From assembly GCF_000150275.1 (NCBI RefSeq), contig NW_002060948.1:11066-75065 (forward strand): a stretch of 64,000 bases of DNA. The letters are read 5' to 3'. Positions within the stretch are counted from its first letter, which is position 1. Each line of letters opens with the position of its first letter. The position numbers and the translations under genes were made by a program. Below the pieces are notes generated by a model. The model saw only the letters and a list, made by a program, of their open reading frames with translations, was not told the origin of the DNA and did not search any database. Shown in pieces: positions 39,337 through 51,849 of the stretch. Origin of the DNA: Trichoplax adhaerens (taxonomy: Eukaryota; Placozoa; Uniplacotomia; Trichoplacea; Trichoplacidae).

Positions 39337-42300
39337 AGATACTTACGCAACTAATTATCCAACATATTGCTCGCATATTTTGTCCTTAGTCAGCCCAACT
39401 TATACGTTCTGCAGGGTGAAAGTGATGTTAGTTAGATCTAGCTCATAGAAAAGGATTATATTATTCTGGAAGATTTATTCCAATCTGTAAAAGAGATGAT
39501 ATAACGTCATATCATTAAATGTTACTGGCATGATTGCAATCCAATTTAATGTACCATATATGAATCCAACCGTGTTCAGGTTTGGAGCCGCCAGACTCTC
39601 TTGGTTAAAATGTGTAATATATGTATGTTCGATTCATAATTTATTGTCATCGTACATTACTTGTATATTAAACTGACTGTAATATATACTGTGTATAACA
39701 TACGAAAACTGCTTGTAACATGAGATAATATGTATTGTTTAGTTTAGATTGTATTGGCTATAAATTTTGGAATCTGAATATAAATGTAGGCGTGAACTTT
39801 ATTTATAAAATTACGAAATGTATTATTTTTGAATCCAATTCGCTAAAGCAGTTACAAGTTGTAGAGGTAACAATAGATAGTATCCAAGTATATGTATACA
39901 ACATATGTATAGCAATAACGATATAAATTAATTAAGGTTTGCCTCTGTAGTACGTAAATTGTGTATATGCTATATTGTATATTAAAATTGCCATAAGGAC
40001 TTGATTATGCTTAGCTATTATCTTACGAGTATTATTAATATGGTCTAACGAATAACGGAACTGTAGCATTAACAATAAATAATTGCTAATTTAGCGTAGA
40101 AGTCCTATATTAGTACCATCGACAGATCTTTTCTAAAGGATTAATAAACATTGAATAAATTGTAGCGATGCTGTAACAGTTGCTCTTCACGCCTGGTGCT
40201 GTAATTAAGAAATCAGGAGTAAAGGAGGACTGATAAAGCGTACATCTACAGTTCCCCTCTCCCGTTTAATATTAATTGACAATAACAAGAGTAATGCTAT
40301 AAACCGGCTATGGCATCTGTACTAAAATCTTTCATTAGGCATTTAAAGACATTTTGGGTAGCTTAAATTGACAAATCCTATAGAGCGGCCTCGCGCCTGT
40401 TACGGACGAACATTAATAAAATTATAAATTTGTGAATTTTAATACGAATTAGAAAATTTTACATAACAACAGGTACAACTATTGCTATCAACCAGAGAAT
40501 AGCTTATGACGAAAACATACAAGACTTTAAAGTATGTACTTAATTTAATTTGTAACTAGCGATCCTTCGTGTATACTATACAAGTATACATATTACATGT
40601 CAACCACTGTAGTATTGTAGTGTTAGTACCAATAATGTCACTTAAGTACTCAAACTAAAGGTAGTGCAGTACTACAGGATCTCAAGAATTTATTTACCAT
40701 GATTTATTTTTTGTTCTTGCTATTATTAAGAGTCATTTCTTGTCTAGCAATTTTGGACTAAAGATAACCTAGTTGGATAATTGGTAGCCGCTGTAATTTT
40801 GGCATAGATTTGCTAAATACAGTTTTGGTAACGTTGACATGCTATATATTTTTACTAATCATGAATAACATATTACAATTTTTCTAAATATGGAAAGGAT
40901 TGTTGTAAATTGAATTAGTGTTACAGATGTATTCAAATTTTTGGCTGTGTCAGTAATTACATTAACAGTAATTAATGTCAAGTAATTTAATTGCATCACT
41001 ACTTCATAGGCTGATAAGTAAATATTACAACTTCCATTGCTTATTCTTAGATTAATTGTATCACAACTTCATAGGCTAATAAGTAAATATTATAACTTCC
41101 ATTGCATATTCTTAGATTGAAATCTAAACACAAGCATACTCATCACGTCACAAGGCTTGAACTCAATGATTTATCTGACTCTTAATATCAGCTACTTGTG
41201 AATTTTTATGATTACAATAGAATTACTTGCACCGTTATTAAGACTTATGATCGCCATAATGCAATCATAAAATTTCGAATTCTTTTCCCGTTATGCCATG
41301 AATGATTTAGAGAAAATTTGGTATTTTTGTATCCAACTTATGTGCTGAGTTGATATATTGTAGATAGCTATAGACATATGACCTTACCTAACACATGAAT
41401 ATTATATTGGCGTGCATGAATACCTGTAGAGTGCAGACTCGTTTCTAACTGTGCCATCGTCGTTGGTTCGTAGTGGCTGTATGATTACCGTAGGATTTAT
41501 AATGTACAAGTGTGCATATACGTATGCACATATACGCATATGAAATACTATGGCAGAAAATTTAAAAACGACGATTCTTATTTATTAAATTATATGGAAA
41601 TTATTTAACTTTTACTGAAGCAACTTATTTTAAGCAACAGGCGAATTACTTCAATTAACGTTCCTTTCGCAATAATATGAAAATTATGGTGTTGTTATTA
41701 TTAACGGACTGTAATAGAAGAGTTATGAGATATGACCCAGTAAAGGTAGATGATTAACCCTGCTGTTGATGGCTATAAGCCCTTCTCAATCAATCATACT
41801 ATTATAAATAATAATGTTGATTTAGCATTGTTTAAGTAGAATTGACCATAAGGTTGTCATTTATGAAAATAGATTTGGTTATAACGCTAACCAACTTATG
41901 TTGTTTATAGATAGACTATTTAGGGTAGCGTCTCATCGGCAAGATAATGGAATAATTCAATTGTTAACCAGACGCTAACTATATGGCAAACCATCTTTGC
42001 TGTTTTTAACAGTATGTTGCATATTTTAACCTTTTTCAAGTTTAACGGTCACTGACTATTGTTCGTGACAAACTACGCTAAGACAGGCTGATTAGTTTAG
42101 TGTAGAACTTAGTTGACATGAAAGATAATATCTGGCTACATTTTTCTTGCTATTAACTTTTTATCTCCCTTGTAATTTAGTTCCTGCGGATTTTTTAAGC
42201 ACTTTTTCTGTACATGATTGAGCTAGTGATAGCTTAAAACGGTATTATCGTTGTAAAGGATTCATTGAAGTTTATTTTGCATTTTCAACAATTCTTGAAT

Positions 42301-42507
42301 TTTAAATTACTTTGCTGCATTTTGATATAAAGTGATACAAAGATTGAGTCGCCATATTTTCTATTCGATATTGACAAGTCTTATACCTGTGCAAATTTTA
42401 GTCGTAGCTGAAGTTGTATTGCAGTGCTAGAACAGGTTATAGATTAAATGAAAGGATGCATACGGCAATATCTGACTGATAAGGATGTATAGGCAGTATC
42501 AACCAAA
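39337..42507. other. gene-free AT-rich stretch
   Basis: 3.2 kb between TALPID3 and the synaptotagmin gene. No exon could be supported on either strand. It contains one 65-bp tandem duplication (see separate entry). Confidence 0.5.
40989..41118. repeat. 65-bp tandem duplication
   Basis: Two adjacent ~65-bp copies, 40989-41053 and 41054-41118, sharing words such as ACTTCATAGGCT and CTTCCATTGC, with about five mismatches. Intergenic. Confidence 0.85.
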
Positions 42508-45500
42508 ATGGCAAAGTTACCGAGTAAGTTCAATCTTTTATGAAAGACGTATAAATATTCACTAATTTTAAATTTTCATTTTGCCTTCTTGATTATCATT
42601 GAGATAAATGATTTGCTTGGTAGAATGCATTCAAATTTATATTGTGCATTTTACTTTAAATCTATGGTAGTGCAAGAGAATATTGCTGAAGCGATGCAGC
42701 AGTATCCAATTTACAGATTATTTTCAGATATTATTAGTGATCTGATTTTAGCTCTAAGTTAATAAGATTGGATAATGAATAACAGTCTTTTCTCTTGGAT
42801 ATATTCCTATATTTTTATTGCTTACTTAGTAATACTATCCAAATTAGCCCGATCTTATTTTAAATTGCAGCATACTGCAAGAGAAAACAGTGGAAGGGAT
42901 AGTTGACGTCTTCTAGATGACTACCAGAAAACATTTTATTACTATTAGCTTGCTATGATCAAAAACTTAAATCTTAGCGGAGTTATTAGGGAATAGTAAT
43001 TTTCTGTTAACTCTAATCTTATATTGAGCATTCTCTCCTTACTAGTACAGCTCTAAAGCCCATAAATTTTGGTTAAAAATAGTAGAATAAGATATCATTT
43101 AAGGCACAAATAAATACGTATCATGTGCAAGGATACATTCTTATTTTAGTACCTTGGATTGTGTAATACTAGCTTTGACTTGATAGAATTTGATAGGGAA
43201 TAGTAATATGTTTTCTCTCAACTCTAACCCCATTACTTACTGTACTGTATGTTATCATATTGATGTTTGATGTTAATAAATTCATAGTTTACATCGATAA
43301 ATTGATTTTTCACTTAAAAATGGTAGTGATAAAGTAAATTTATCAACACAATTTAATTAAAGAAATTTTAGAATTATTCTTGAAAAAATCCATTTATATC
43401 AACTGCCATACTATCTCTTTTTGATGCCGTTCCCCTTAACATCATAAATAGATTTCAGCTCTGCTTTTTGCTAAACCACTTTTCTATTCTTATAAATTTA
43501 TCGTTTATCCGATATTTTAAATTATGCGTTGATATAATATCCCCCTAAATCGAATGGATTCTAGCGCTATCCAATAATACATTTTCAATAAAAATCTCTC
43601 ATTATATTTTGACGCCGCTGACAACATTACTCAAGGAAATTTTTAGTCGTGCTTCTTACTCGAGTTTTTATGTTAATTCTTTATAATTAATATCATCCAT
43701 TATTATACCAAGGAATACAAGATTATCACCCGCGCTTTTATAATCATTTGAAGTCTCACGACTTACGGTTACTGATCATTAACCTATCTAAAATTTTTAC
43801 TTTACCTTTATCCAACTTTAGTATTTTGCTTTCCTAATCTATCTAATAGTACCTCTGCCAACCATTATTACATTGTTGCTGAACATTAACGTATCTAAAA
43901 TTTTACCTACCATTATTTAACTTTGCTAGCTGCCTTTCCTTCCATCTCAATAGTAACTCTTCCGGCTGTTATGACATCGTTATCGATCATTAACGTTTCT
44001 AAAAATTTCACTTACAATTACTTAACGCTGTTATTTGCTTTTTTATCCTATCTAAATAATACCATTACCAGCTGTTCTAGCATCAATACTGATCATTAAT
44101 ACGCGTATATCCAACTTTTGACTTACCCTCATCGAACGTTGTTATTTGCTTTTTCAATTCATCCAAATAGTAGCTCTTCCTGCCGTTATAGCATCATTAC
44201 TGATTGTAGTTAATACGTATATCTAAAATTTGACTTACCATCGTCTAACGTCGTTATTTGATTTTTTATTCCATGAAAATAGTACCTCTGCCAGCCATTG
44301 TTGCCCTTTTCATCATCTCTATTCTGCTTGTGCTCCTATTAATCATCTACTGTACCATACTACATAAAAAGAAATGTAAAAAAATTTGTTGCGAGAGTTG
44401 TCCATGTCATAAAAAATCAAAACCGAGGTCACTATTGCCTGGTACGGATGCAGAAGATGGCTCTGATGATAGTATCGATCATAATGATGAGAAATCCGAT
44501 CTATTATTGAGAGATCGGCAAAATAATGCATTAGAATCTGTTCAAGTGCAAAAAAATTATGGTGAAGATCGCAATCAACGACGTTATACTAATAGTGCCA
44601 ATATAGCAGCTGCTACTAGTAGACCAATAACTCCATCGATAAGTAATACTAGTCGGCAACAATATGATCGAAATTATGCCAATGGAAATAATACTCGAAT
44701 TGCAGCCGGTCAGCAAAATGGTGCTCGAACTTCTGAAACAGAATCAAGATCAACTCCTTATGCACGTACTGGAAATACGAGTAATTTACAATATGATGAT
44801 CGATCGCTTAAATCTATTCCTCTAACATCGACTAATGATAGTGATAATTATCCTAACGATTCAGCTCCATACCATAACGACGGAAATTCATCATCGGTGA
44901 TGCCTTACCATACTATACCTAATCCTAGTATTTCCTCACAAATTAGTAGTACCATACCCGATGTCGATGAACAAGATCAAAACAACTCCGATTACGAAGA
45001 AAGTCTTTCTCAATTAAATACTAGAAGTGGTCAAGTTCAATTTAAAGTTACTTATGATACAACAAAATCAACTGTTACCATCAATATCGAAAGATTAAGC
45101 GATTTACCTGCCAACGTTAGTAAAGGCATAGTATCAGTCCATGGAGCTTTCCTTGGCAGTAAAAAGAAACGCTTCAAGACTAAACGGCGTAATATGCGAT
45201 CAGCCATCTTTAACGAGAAATTTGAGTTAGCTAAAATAAGTCTAGAAGACATGAAAGATGCAGTTTTACGCTTACGAATTTATCACACTACTGATAAAAT
45301 TTCCTTTTCCTCGGAAAAAGTCATCGGTGAATCATTCCTACCCATGTCTATCGTTGCATCATATGAGAATGCTGAATCAATCCACCAAACTACAGCTATT
45401 CAGCCAGTAAAGACAGGAATTAATGGACAGGTAAACTTAAGCACTCTAGTTTAAAAGTTTACATCAATTTGCAGTACGTTGATTAATTTACTATTACAAA

Positions 45501-48500
45501 TAAAAGTTTTTACTGTTTTATGACTTTAATGCAGCATGCAGTCTTTCACCAATCATATCTCGCTAATGATCATTTCTAATCTTCTTCATTGCACTCTATC
45601 CCATGCTATCCTCGCCTATAGTCACCAATGTCTATTTAAATTAAATCCAGTAAAGAAATGTATTTCTTGAAGAAAGTAGTTCACAGATGGCCTACTCGCT
45701 ACACAAATTAACAGCATGACTTGAAGATTACACTATAAACTAGTTTCTAACAAACACGAGCTCAAAAATTCGTTTCCAATCATCAAAATGAATGTAGATA
45801 TCGTTTTGTTTTTATTCTCTTTCTATTTTACGTTTATTTTTTTCGCTTTCTTTTCCGTTTAATGTTGAGGAGAAAAATTTTCATTTTATGTTGATAGCTA
45901 AGTGTTTATAGCCATGATAGGAATTGAACATGAAATTCAATACGCTATAGACTCACGTTCCATTCTAGTAGTTCAAGTATTTGGATATACTGTGCGTAGC
46001 TTACGTCGGGATTTCAACGTTACCTCTATGCTAATCTAGCCATTATCCGTATTGCGGATGGAGATTATTACCATCCATGTTGGTTATCTCATTGGGTAGG
46101 CATTCTCAGTTTAATAAGGAAGGCCCTAATCGAAAATAACGTTTCATAAGACAAATAAGTGATTCTTCAACACAAGTTCTCGCGCCTTTTCCTTTAATTT
46201 TCCCTTCATTTTCAATTCCTGTCATAACTTTGCTTTCTCAGTAGATACTAATTGTGTTTATCTAGTATATATTACGACGCTATACAATATAATGCACTAT
46301 TTTAGTTACGGATACAAATGATTTTAAACTCGCACCAGTCCTTTTCTCGTCGATAATGAAGCTAAATCTTGCATTTGTGACATAAAATGGACGCAAATAA
46401 GGTTCTATTCGGAAATAGCGTGCTCTGAGGCAAGCAGACGACAATTTAACCTAAACACTCGCCGCATTTTCCCCTAATTTACTCTTAATTTGGGTATAGT
46501 ACTATATGTTTCATATAGTATGGTAATACCGTAGGAATATCAATTAGATGCGTTCGAAAAGACCTCAGTGAATTTCTTACAACGAATAAAGTAAATGACA
46601 TTGCATAGAGAAAGATTTGGAATGATTTAGTTCTTTACTGCATATACGTGATTATAGTATACCTCATGTCTTTGAAAAGATCTCAGTGAGTTTCTTAGGA
46701 CGCATAAAGTAAATAAGATTGCAAGATGGAAGTTCTGCAATTATAATGTTGTTCTACTTCTATTATATATCTGTAACAGGATAGTAGTAGAAGGACAAAT
46801 CAGACATCATTAAAACCTTTCAGCTAATTTCGTAAAACGTAAATTACGCTTAGGAAGATCTGAAATTAGAGTATTCTGCTACTTCCACTATAGTTCATAA
46901 GCAAAGAAGGAAGATAAATCAAACCCCTTTGAAAAATCTTCCGTACAATTCTTATCACGCAAATAAAATTGTATCCATAACCCACCAGAAGGAGTAATAG
47001 TGTATTGGAAGTTGCGTATAGAAAAGATCTAAATGATTAACTCTCTCCAAATTAGATTATGGCATACTAGTGTAAATACAAATTAGATATCTTTAAAAAT
47101 TTGTAATCAATTCTCCAAATTACTTATCCATAATTTAAGCTGCCATCAAGTCCGTACTCAAGCATAGAAATAATTTACGACATAACCCATAGGTTCTCTA
47201 AGAACTTTCTATCCGTAAATTTAAAGCTATCGCGCAGCAAGTAATCATAGATATCATTTAGAATTGACAACATGGTATAACACTTGTTAAGATTGTCAAT
47301 AATAGCTATGAAACATATCATATAGACAGTTTTTAATTCGTCAATAGTCACATTCCATAATTTTTTCTTTGAACTCATGTACTTGTAATGAAAGGCCTCT
47401 AGTCCTAAATGATGTAATTAAATTTTATGGCTAGTTTCTGTCTTTCTTTGCATTGAGGATATTTTCGCTTACTGTATGATCGTCGTTTTCTATTAGCCGC
47501 TTAATACATTGCCATCACACTTGGACTTACCTGATTCAGCTAGTATATCAAGTAATGGGTCTTACGAACTATCCTCGATGCTACCTCATGGGAGAGTTCC
47601 GGAATTATTAGTTTCCCTGACTTACAAGCCTAAAATTGCTCAATTTTTAGTCAAAGTTATAAAGGCGGAAAATTTATTCCATCCTGGTATGGCCAATTTA
47701 CCAGGTATATCAGTCTTATTCACCATTCCTTTTTAGATCTATTCTAAATACATTAAATTATACTATGACGACTTTTGAACATTAAGACTGACAATGCATT
47801 TTAGCTAACCTTTACTTCACTCGAAAGCTCTTACTCTATCACGCTATCTCAATTTTTCTGGCACAGCTTGATAGAAAATAGTAATATCCTTTTCTAATTA
47901 GGATTACCTCGCCTTTGTTGTTCTCTTTCTCTCTTTACTCTCTGTCTTTTTCATTTCTGATGTTAAATTAATTAAGGTTATCCATGTTAATGTCATTAAT
48001 CGTGTAAGTATTCATTCAATCAAGTTGTTTAGCTTCTGTTCTATATTTTAGTAGATCCCTTTCAGAATCTCGATGAGTAGTGTTGATAATTTCATTAAAC
48101 TTTTACTGTACTGAATTCGATATTTTACAGTACAAAATCATTGGAGAGATTTAGTATGAAATGGATGATTCTTCTGACAATGAATAGTGAAATTTTAACG
48201 TAAAATTGATTTCTTTTAGGTTATAGTAACTATAGTTTATCGTCCGTGACATAAATTTATAGCTTCAAATATTCATTATTGAGACCCTGTTTAGCTTGCT
48301 ATATTATGATAGTAATCATTCACTGCAATGAAACTGGGCTGATTTTATTTTCAATTGTAGACTCATATGTCAAGGTAACACATAAAGATCATCATGGTAG
48401 ATTACTCGATAAAAATAAAACGGGATTACAAAAATGCAGGCGAGATCCGGAGTATAACTCTACTTTTGCTTATGATGCAAGCCATAAACACTTTGTTGAA

Positions 48501-48698
48501 TCAACTTTCCATTTTTCCATGGTTCAAGTGAAAGGAGTTGGCAAAAGTAAAGACTTATTAGGCGGTTTCTCCATAGGGAAGCAATGTAGTGGTGAGAACG
48601 AAAGAGAGCATTGGAATGAAACAATTCGATTACCCAATCAGCCTATGGTAAGATGGCACGCTTTAATTCAACGAGATGAAACAAGTATGCAATATTAG
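42508..48698 (+). CDS. SYT14: synaptotagmin 14/16-like protein, TM plus two C2 domains
   Basis: Proposed exons are 42508-42523 (M-A-K-L-P, good start context, GTAAGT donor), 44283-45430, 47497-47704 and 48361-48698, joining in phases 1, 0 and 1 to give 569 residues. Without the first exon an ATG at 44273 would serve. An N-terminal membrane segment (about residues 8-32) is followed by Cys/Lys-rich and Ser/Asn-rich linkers. C2A (about 253-385, V-Q-F-K-V-T-Y-D) and C2B (about 430-560, V-P-E-L-L-V-S-L-T-Y) follow. C2B ends with N-E-R-E-H-W-N-E-T ... V-R-W-H-A-L-I, as in the SYT14/16 branch. The Asp clusters that bind calcium in other synaptotagmins are not visible, so calcium-independent trafficking is inferred. 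The 2-kb second large intron contains a degenerate repeat. Confidence 0.88.
43771..44303. repeat. five-copy ~105-bp tandem repeat spanning the synaptotagmin 3' splice site
   Basis: Five diverged copies start near 43771, 43879, 43983, 44090 and 44201. Each has an ACTGATCATTAA-like head, a TATCTAAAATTT block, a TTTGCTTTTTTA pyrimidine tract and a CCATCTAAATAGTACCTCTG-like tail. The fifth copy runs into the coding exon: its tail supplies the pyrimidine tract, the AATAG acceptor and the first codons (P-L-P-A-I-V). Copies 1, 2 and 4 keep the AG; copy 3 has lost it (AATAAT). Confidence 0.8.
46554..46972. repeat. degenerate ~120-bp direct repeat in synaptotagmin intron
   Basis: Words of the form T-GAAAAGA-CTCAGTGA-TTTCTTA followed by CATAAAGTAAAT occur cl​early at 46554 and 46672. 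Weaker versions lie near 46811 and 46928. The spacing is about 118 bp and then 115-140 bp. Confidence 0.6.
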
Positions 48699-50262
48699 GA
48701 TGAGATTAGAGAGAGAATTGCTTCAATGCCTCTGTTTTCTGTCGATACTACCTTGAAGACGTATTTTCACCATGATTTTACGTAACAAATTTGTAAAACC
48801 ATATTAGATTTTATTATATGACAGAATAATCACAGAGAGTAATTTATAAAATTAATAACAAAAATGAGTATAAGCCAGTTTAGCGAAGTAACATGTTGTC
48901 GATTGAATTCAGTTGCGAACATTATTCTAATTCAATTTTTCTTTCTATAATTCGATAATTTTTCAATGCAAGATACCCAGTAATCAACAGATTAATCCAT
49001 CTAATGTACAGTTTACCCTTGCTATAACCCAACAAAATGTTAAAATTTATTATGATAAATATTATTACGCCAGTGGATTTCTATTTAATGATTTTGATTC
49101 AATCTATGGTTACCATAATTTAATCAAATCTAAATGTATCTTGTAAGTATTTTCTTGCTATAAAAAAGTACCATCAAGATTTAGCATATAAGAGCTAGTA
49201 TGAAATAATCCGTTTTAGTTGATGATTATAGTAATAATTTGATTGCGATGTTGACGGTAGTATTAGCAGTTCTTGAATCTTCTAGAAGCATGATTAATGT
49301 TAAGATGAAATCCCGTGCTATCATAGACATACGTTCATACAATTCATTAAAGGATAGGGAATTATCCCAAATGAGCTGTAATAGCTGATCTTTACAAATT
49401 AAAAGTAGATTGATTGAAAATATTCTGAGGATTCTATTTAGCGGTTGCTATCTAATTTAAGCTAGAATATTTCTTGTACTCTGTGAAATTTCATTAATTT
49501 CCAAGTAGCTTTTAAAGATCCGTCATAGTACTATTTCATCCTTATAACTATGGCTGATTAATATCTATATCTACAATATTGCCTATCATCTATTCTAATA
49601 AAGTATTAACCCAATACCTTTAACAGTGATTTAAGTTGATTTTTTTCCCATCAAATTTGCTTATCCGATCGTTAATTATTAAGATATTTATATCAATTAT
49701 TTTATTACGGTCCTCTACGCTATATTATAATCTATAAGGATGATATAACTAGCTAATAATATTACTTAAAGCTCTTCTTATTTGCTATGGATTTCATATA
49801 GCAGCATAATTGTTGGAGGCTTGCTTTGTAAGGTGACTAGTAGATGCGCTGATGCTAAAATTATTAGCTATGATATTATTAAGATCCGGAATGTACAATT
49901 TAATAATCGATTGAATTGATTATCTTCAAACCATTTTTGGGGATTTATAATAATAAAATTATAGACTATAATGCCAATTATATAATTAAACTGTGGAATA
50001 TATGGCATAGAGTATAATAAGCTATTGCTTTATGGGTATAAAACTGATTGAAGTGGATTTACAGTCAAGCCTAATGTACGCATATGCTGCATGCTGATTT
50101 TTGTTTATTATTGTAGTATAACATCATCGTTCAGGAGCTAGTTTTTACATGCAATAAAAGATCAATCTACTACGTAGGAAGAGTATAGGACAGGACTATC
50201 AAACACTTCTAATATTCGATAGGACCTACTTTAGTTTTAGTAAGCAAAGAACAATTAGGAAT
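48699..50262. other. no supported gene
   Basis: AT-rich spacer between two plus-strand genes; stop-dense in all frames. Confidence 0.5.
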
Positions 50263-51849
50263 ATGGATGATGATGGCCAACTAAAGTCTATTGATTTAAA
50301 TCGTAAAGTACAAAAAGCACTATGTAGTAATCAGTTACAGAATACATGCCAGCTAATGGTGGAAGCGATGAGTTATACAGATTGCAAGCCATTTTTGTAA
50401 GAAATAATTCTGTTATTTCAGTTTAATACCATTTCTTTAACCTAGTCCGCATTGCTATTGTAATTTACAATTCGAGTTTGATCATTATTAATGAATCACA
50501 TTAGTTATAGTTTTCCCCAGTTTTCTCTGCATGGTATTCGAACTTAATGATTTTCGCCAATCGTTTTAGTTACAGTTTTCTCTATCATTCTCTGCTGGAT
50601 AGAAGCATTTCAATTCTTGAGTTAAAATGAAATTTTTGCAATTCAATGCATAATGCTATGAAATACTGTTTATTATTCAATTTTTTATGTAATACTAAAT
50701 ATTATATCATAGCATTGCCCATTGATTTCTTTGAAATGATTTCAATTATTGAAATGTTTCTCTCAGTATTTTCTAACCGGTAAAATAACGATTTCATTTG
50801 TCTTGGTTAAAATTGATTACGCAATCAACGGAATGTATTCAGTGCTATTTGATGTGATATTATGGCTAACAATATCTGCAAATTGCGTTAGCCATAATTT
50901 TTTTAACATCTAAAGGCGTTGACAATAAACTCATTTGTGTCTATTTCACTTCTTCCGATTATAGATCACGGAAGCCAGATAATTTAATACAGGACTACAT
51001 CGATGAATTGATCGATCAATATGATCATGTAGGAATATTTTTGCTTTATAATGACATCTGTGAATAGATTTTCTTACATCGGATATACCATAATTAGGCA
51101 TTTGAACGTTAATTGGAATGAATAGCGTAATCTCGTTGCTTTTTTTGCAGTATTGTTAAATTCTTATTACCAGCAACTTCAAGTTTGCTCGCAATGAAAC
51201 TCGGTCACGAATTTATCAACCATTATTATTTACTTTCGAGTGTCTCTGATTGTTTGCCATTTAGGTTATCGATATATTTCGTAAAGAACCAAAGGGATAT
51301 ATAAGTAAAGCTGCAGTTCTAGTATTAGCAAATAAATGGACTGATGCAAGGTTTGTCGCATTTTTAGCTATTGACTCTTTTAAGGCATTGTATAGAAAAA
51401 TTAGTATATCTTTGGAACTAATAGCTTATATAATTATTAAGGGGACACCTTAATAAATAAGGGAGCTCTTTTACAAATTGCATTTCTATATCTTACTGAT
51501 TATTATTAATATCATTTTAGATTAACTTTGGGTAAAGGTCTTATGGTATGCAGCGACAAAGACGAAATAAGGTTTAGATTCATATTCTACATGCCTATTT
51601 ATTTGTAACGTTAAATGTCAAATATAGCTATACGTTAGAAAAGATAATCTATCCTAGCTGCTGGATGAAATGCTGTAAAGTCAGAGCTAACTGTTGTATA
51701 AAATTGATAGGGAAGCTCTAAACCGATTGAATCACGTATTTCGAGAAACTGAAAGCGTCAAAACATCTTCCAATAGACTGAATTACTATAAGCGTAAGGA
51801 AACGTCTAGTTTACCGACTGTTAAAGATGAAGAAAGTGTTGAAATGTAA
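50263..51849 (+). CDS. 157-residue helical (TPR-like) protein, unrecognised
   Basis: Five exons join in phase: 50263-50396, 50965-51028, 51265-51350, 51521-51571 and 51711-51849. The middle exons read V-I-D-I-F-R-K-E-P-K-G-Y-I-S-K-A-A-V-L-V-L-A-N-K-W-T-D-A-R-type sequence, i.e. paired amphipathic helices with an Ala, Gly and Tyr pattern as in a TPR. The rest of the N-terminal half looks helical too. The C-terminus is polar and ends E-E-S-V-E-M. No orthologue comes to mind. The chain of five phase-matched junctions makes the gene itself credible. Confidence 0.65.

Noticed and set aside
39735-39926. Open frame after TALPID3
   Set aside because: Composition of AT-rich non-coding DNA; TALPID3 already has its stop at 39336.
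47175-47378. Minus-strand open frame of 67 codons
   Set aside because: Inside the synaptotagmin intron, no motif, no splice support.
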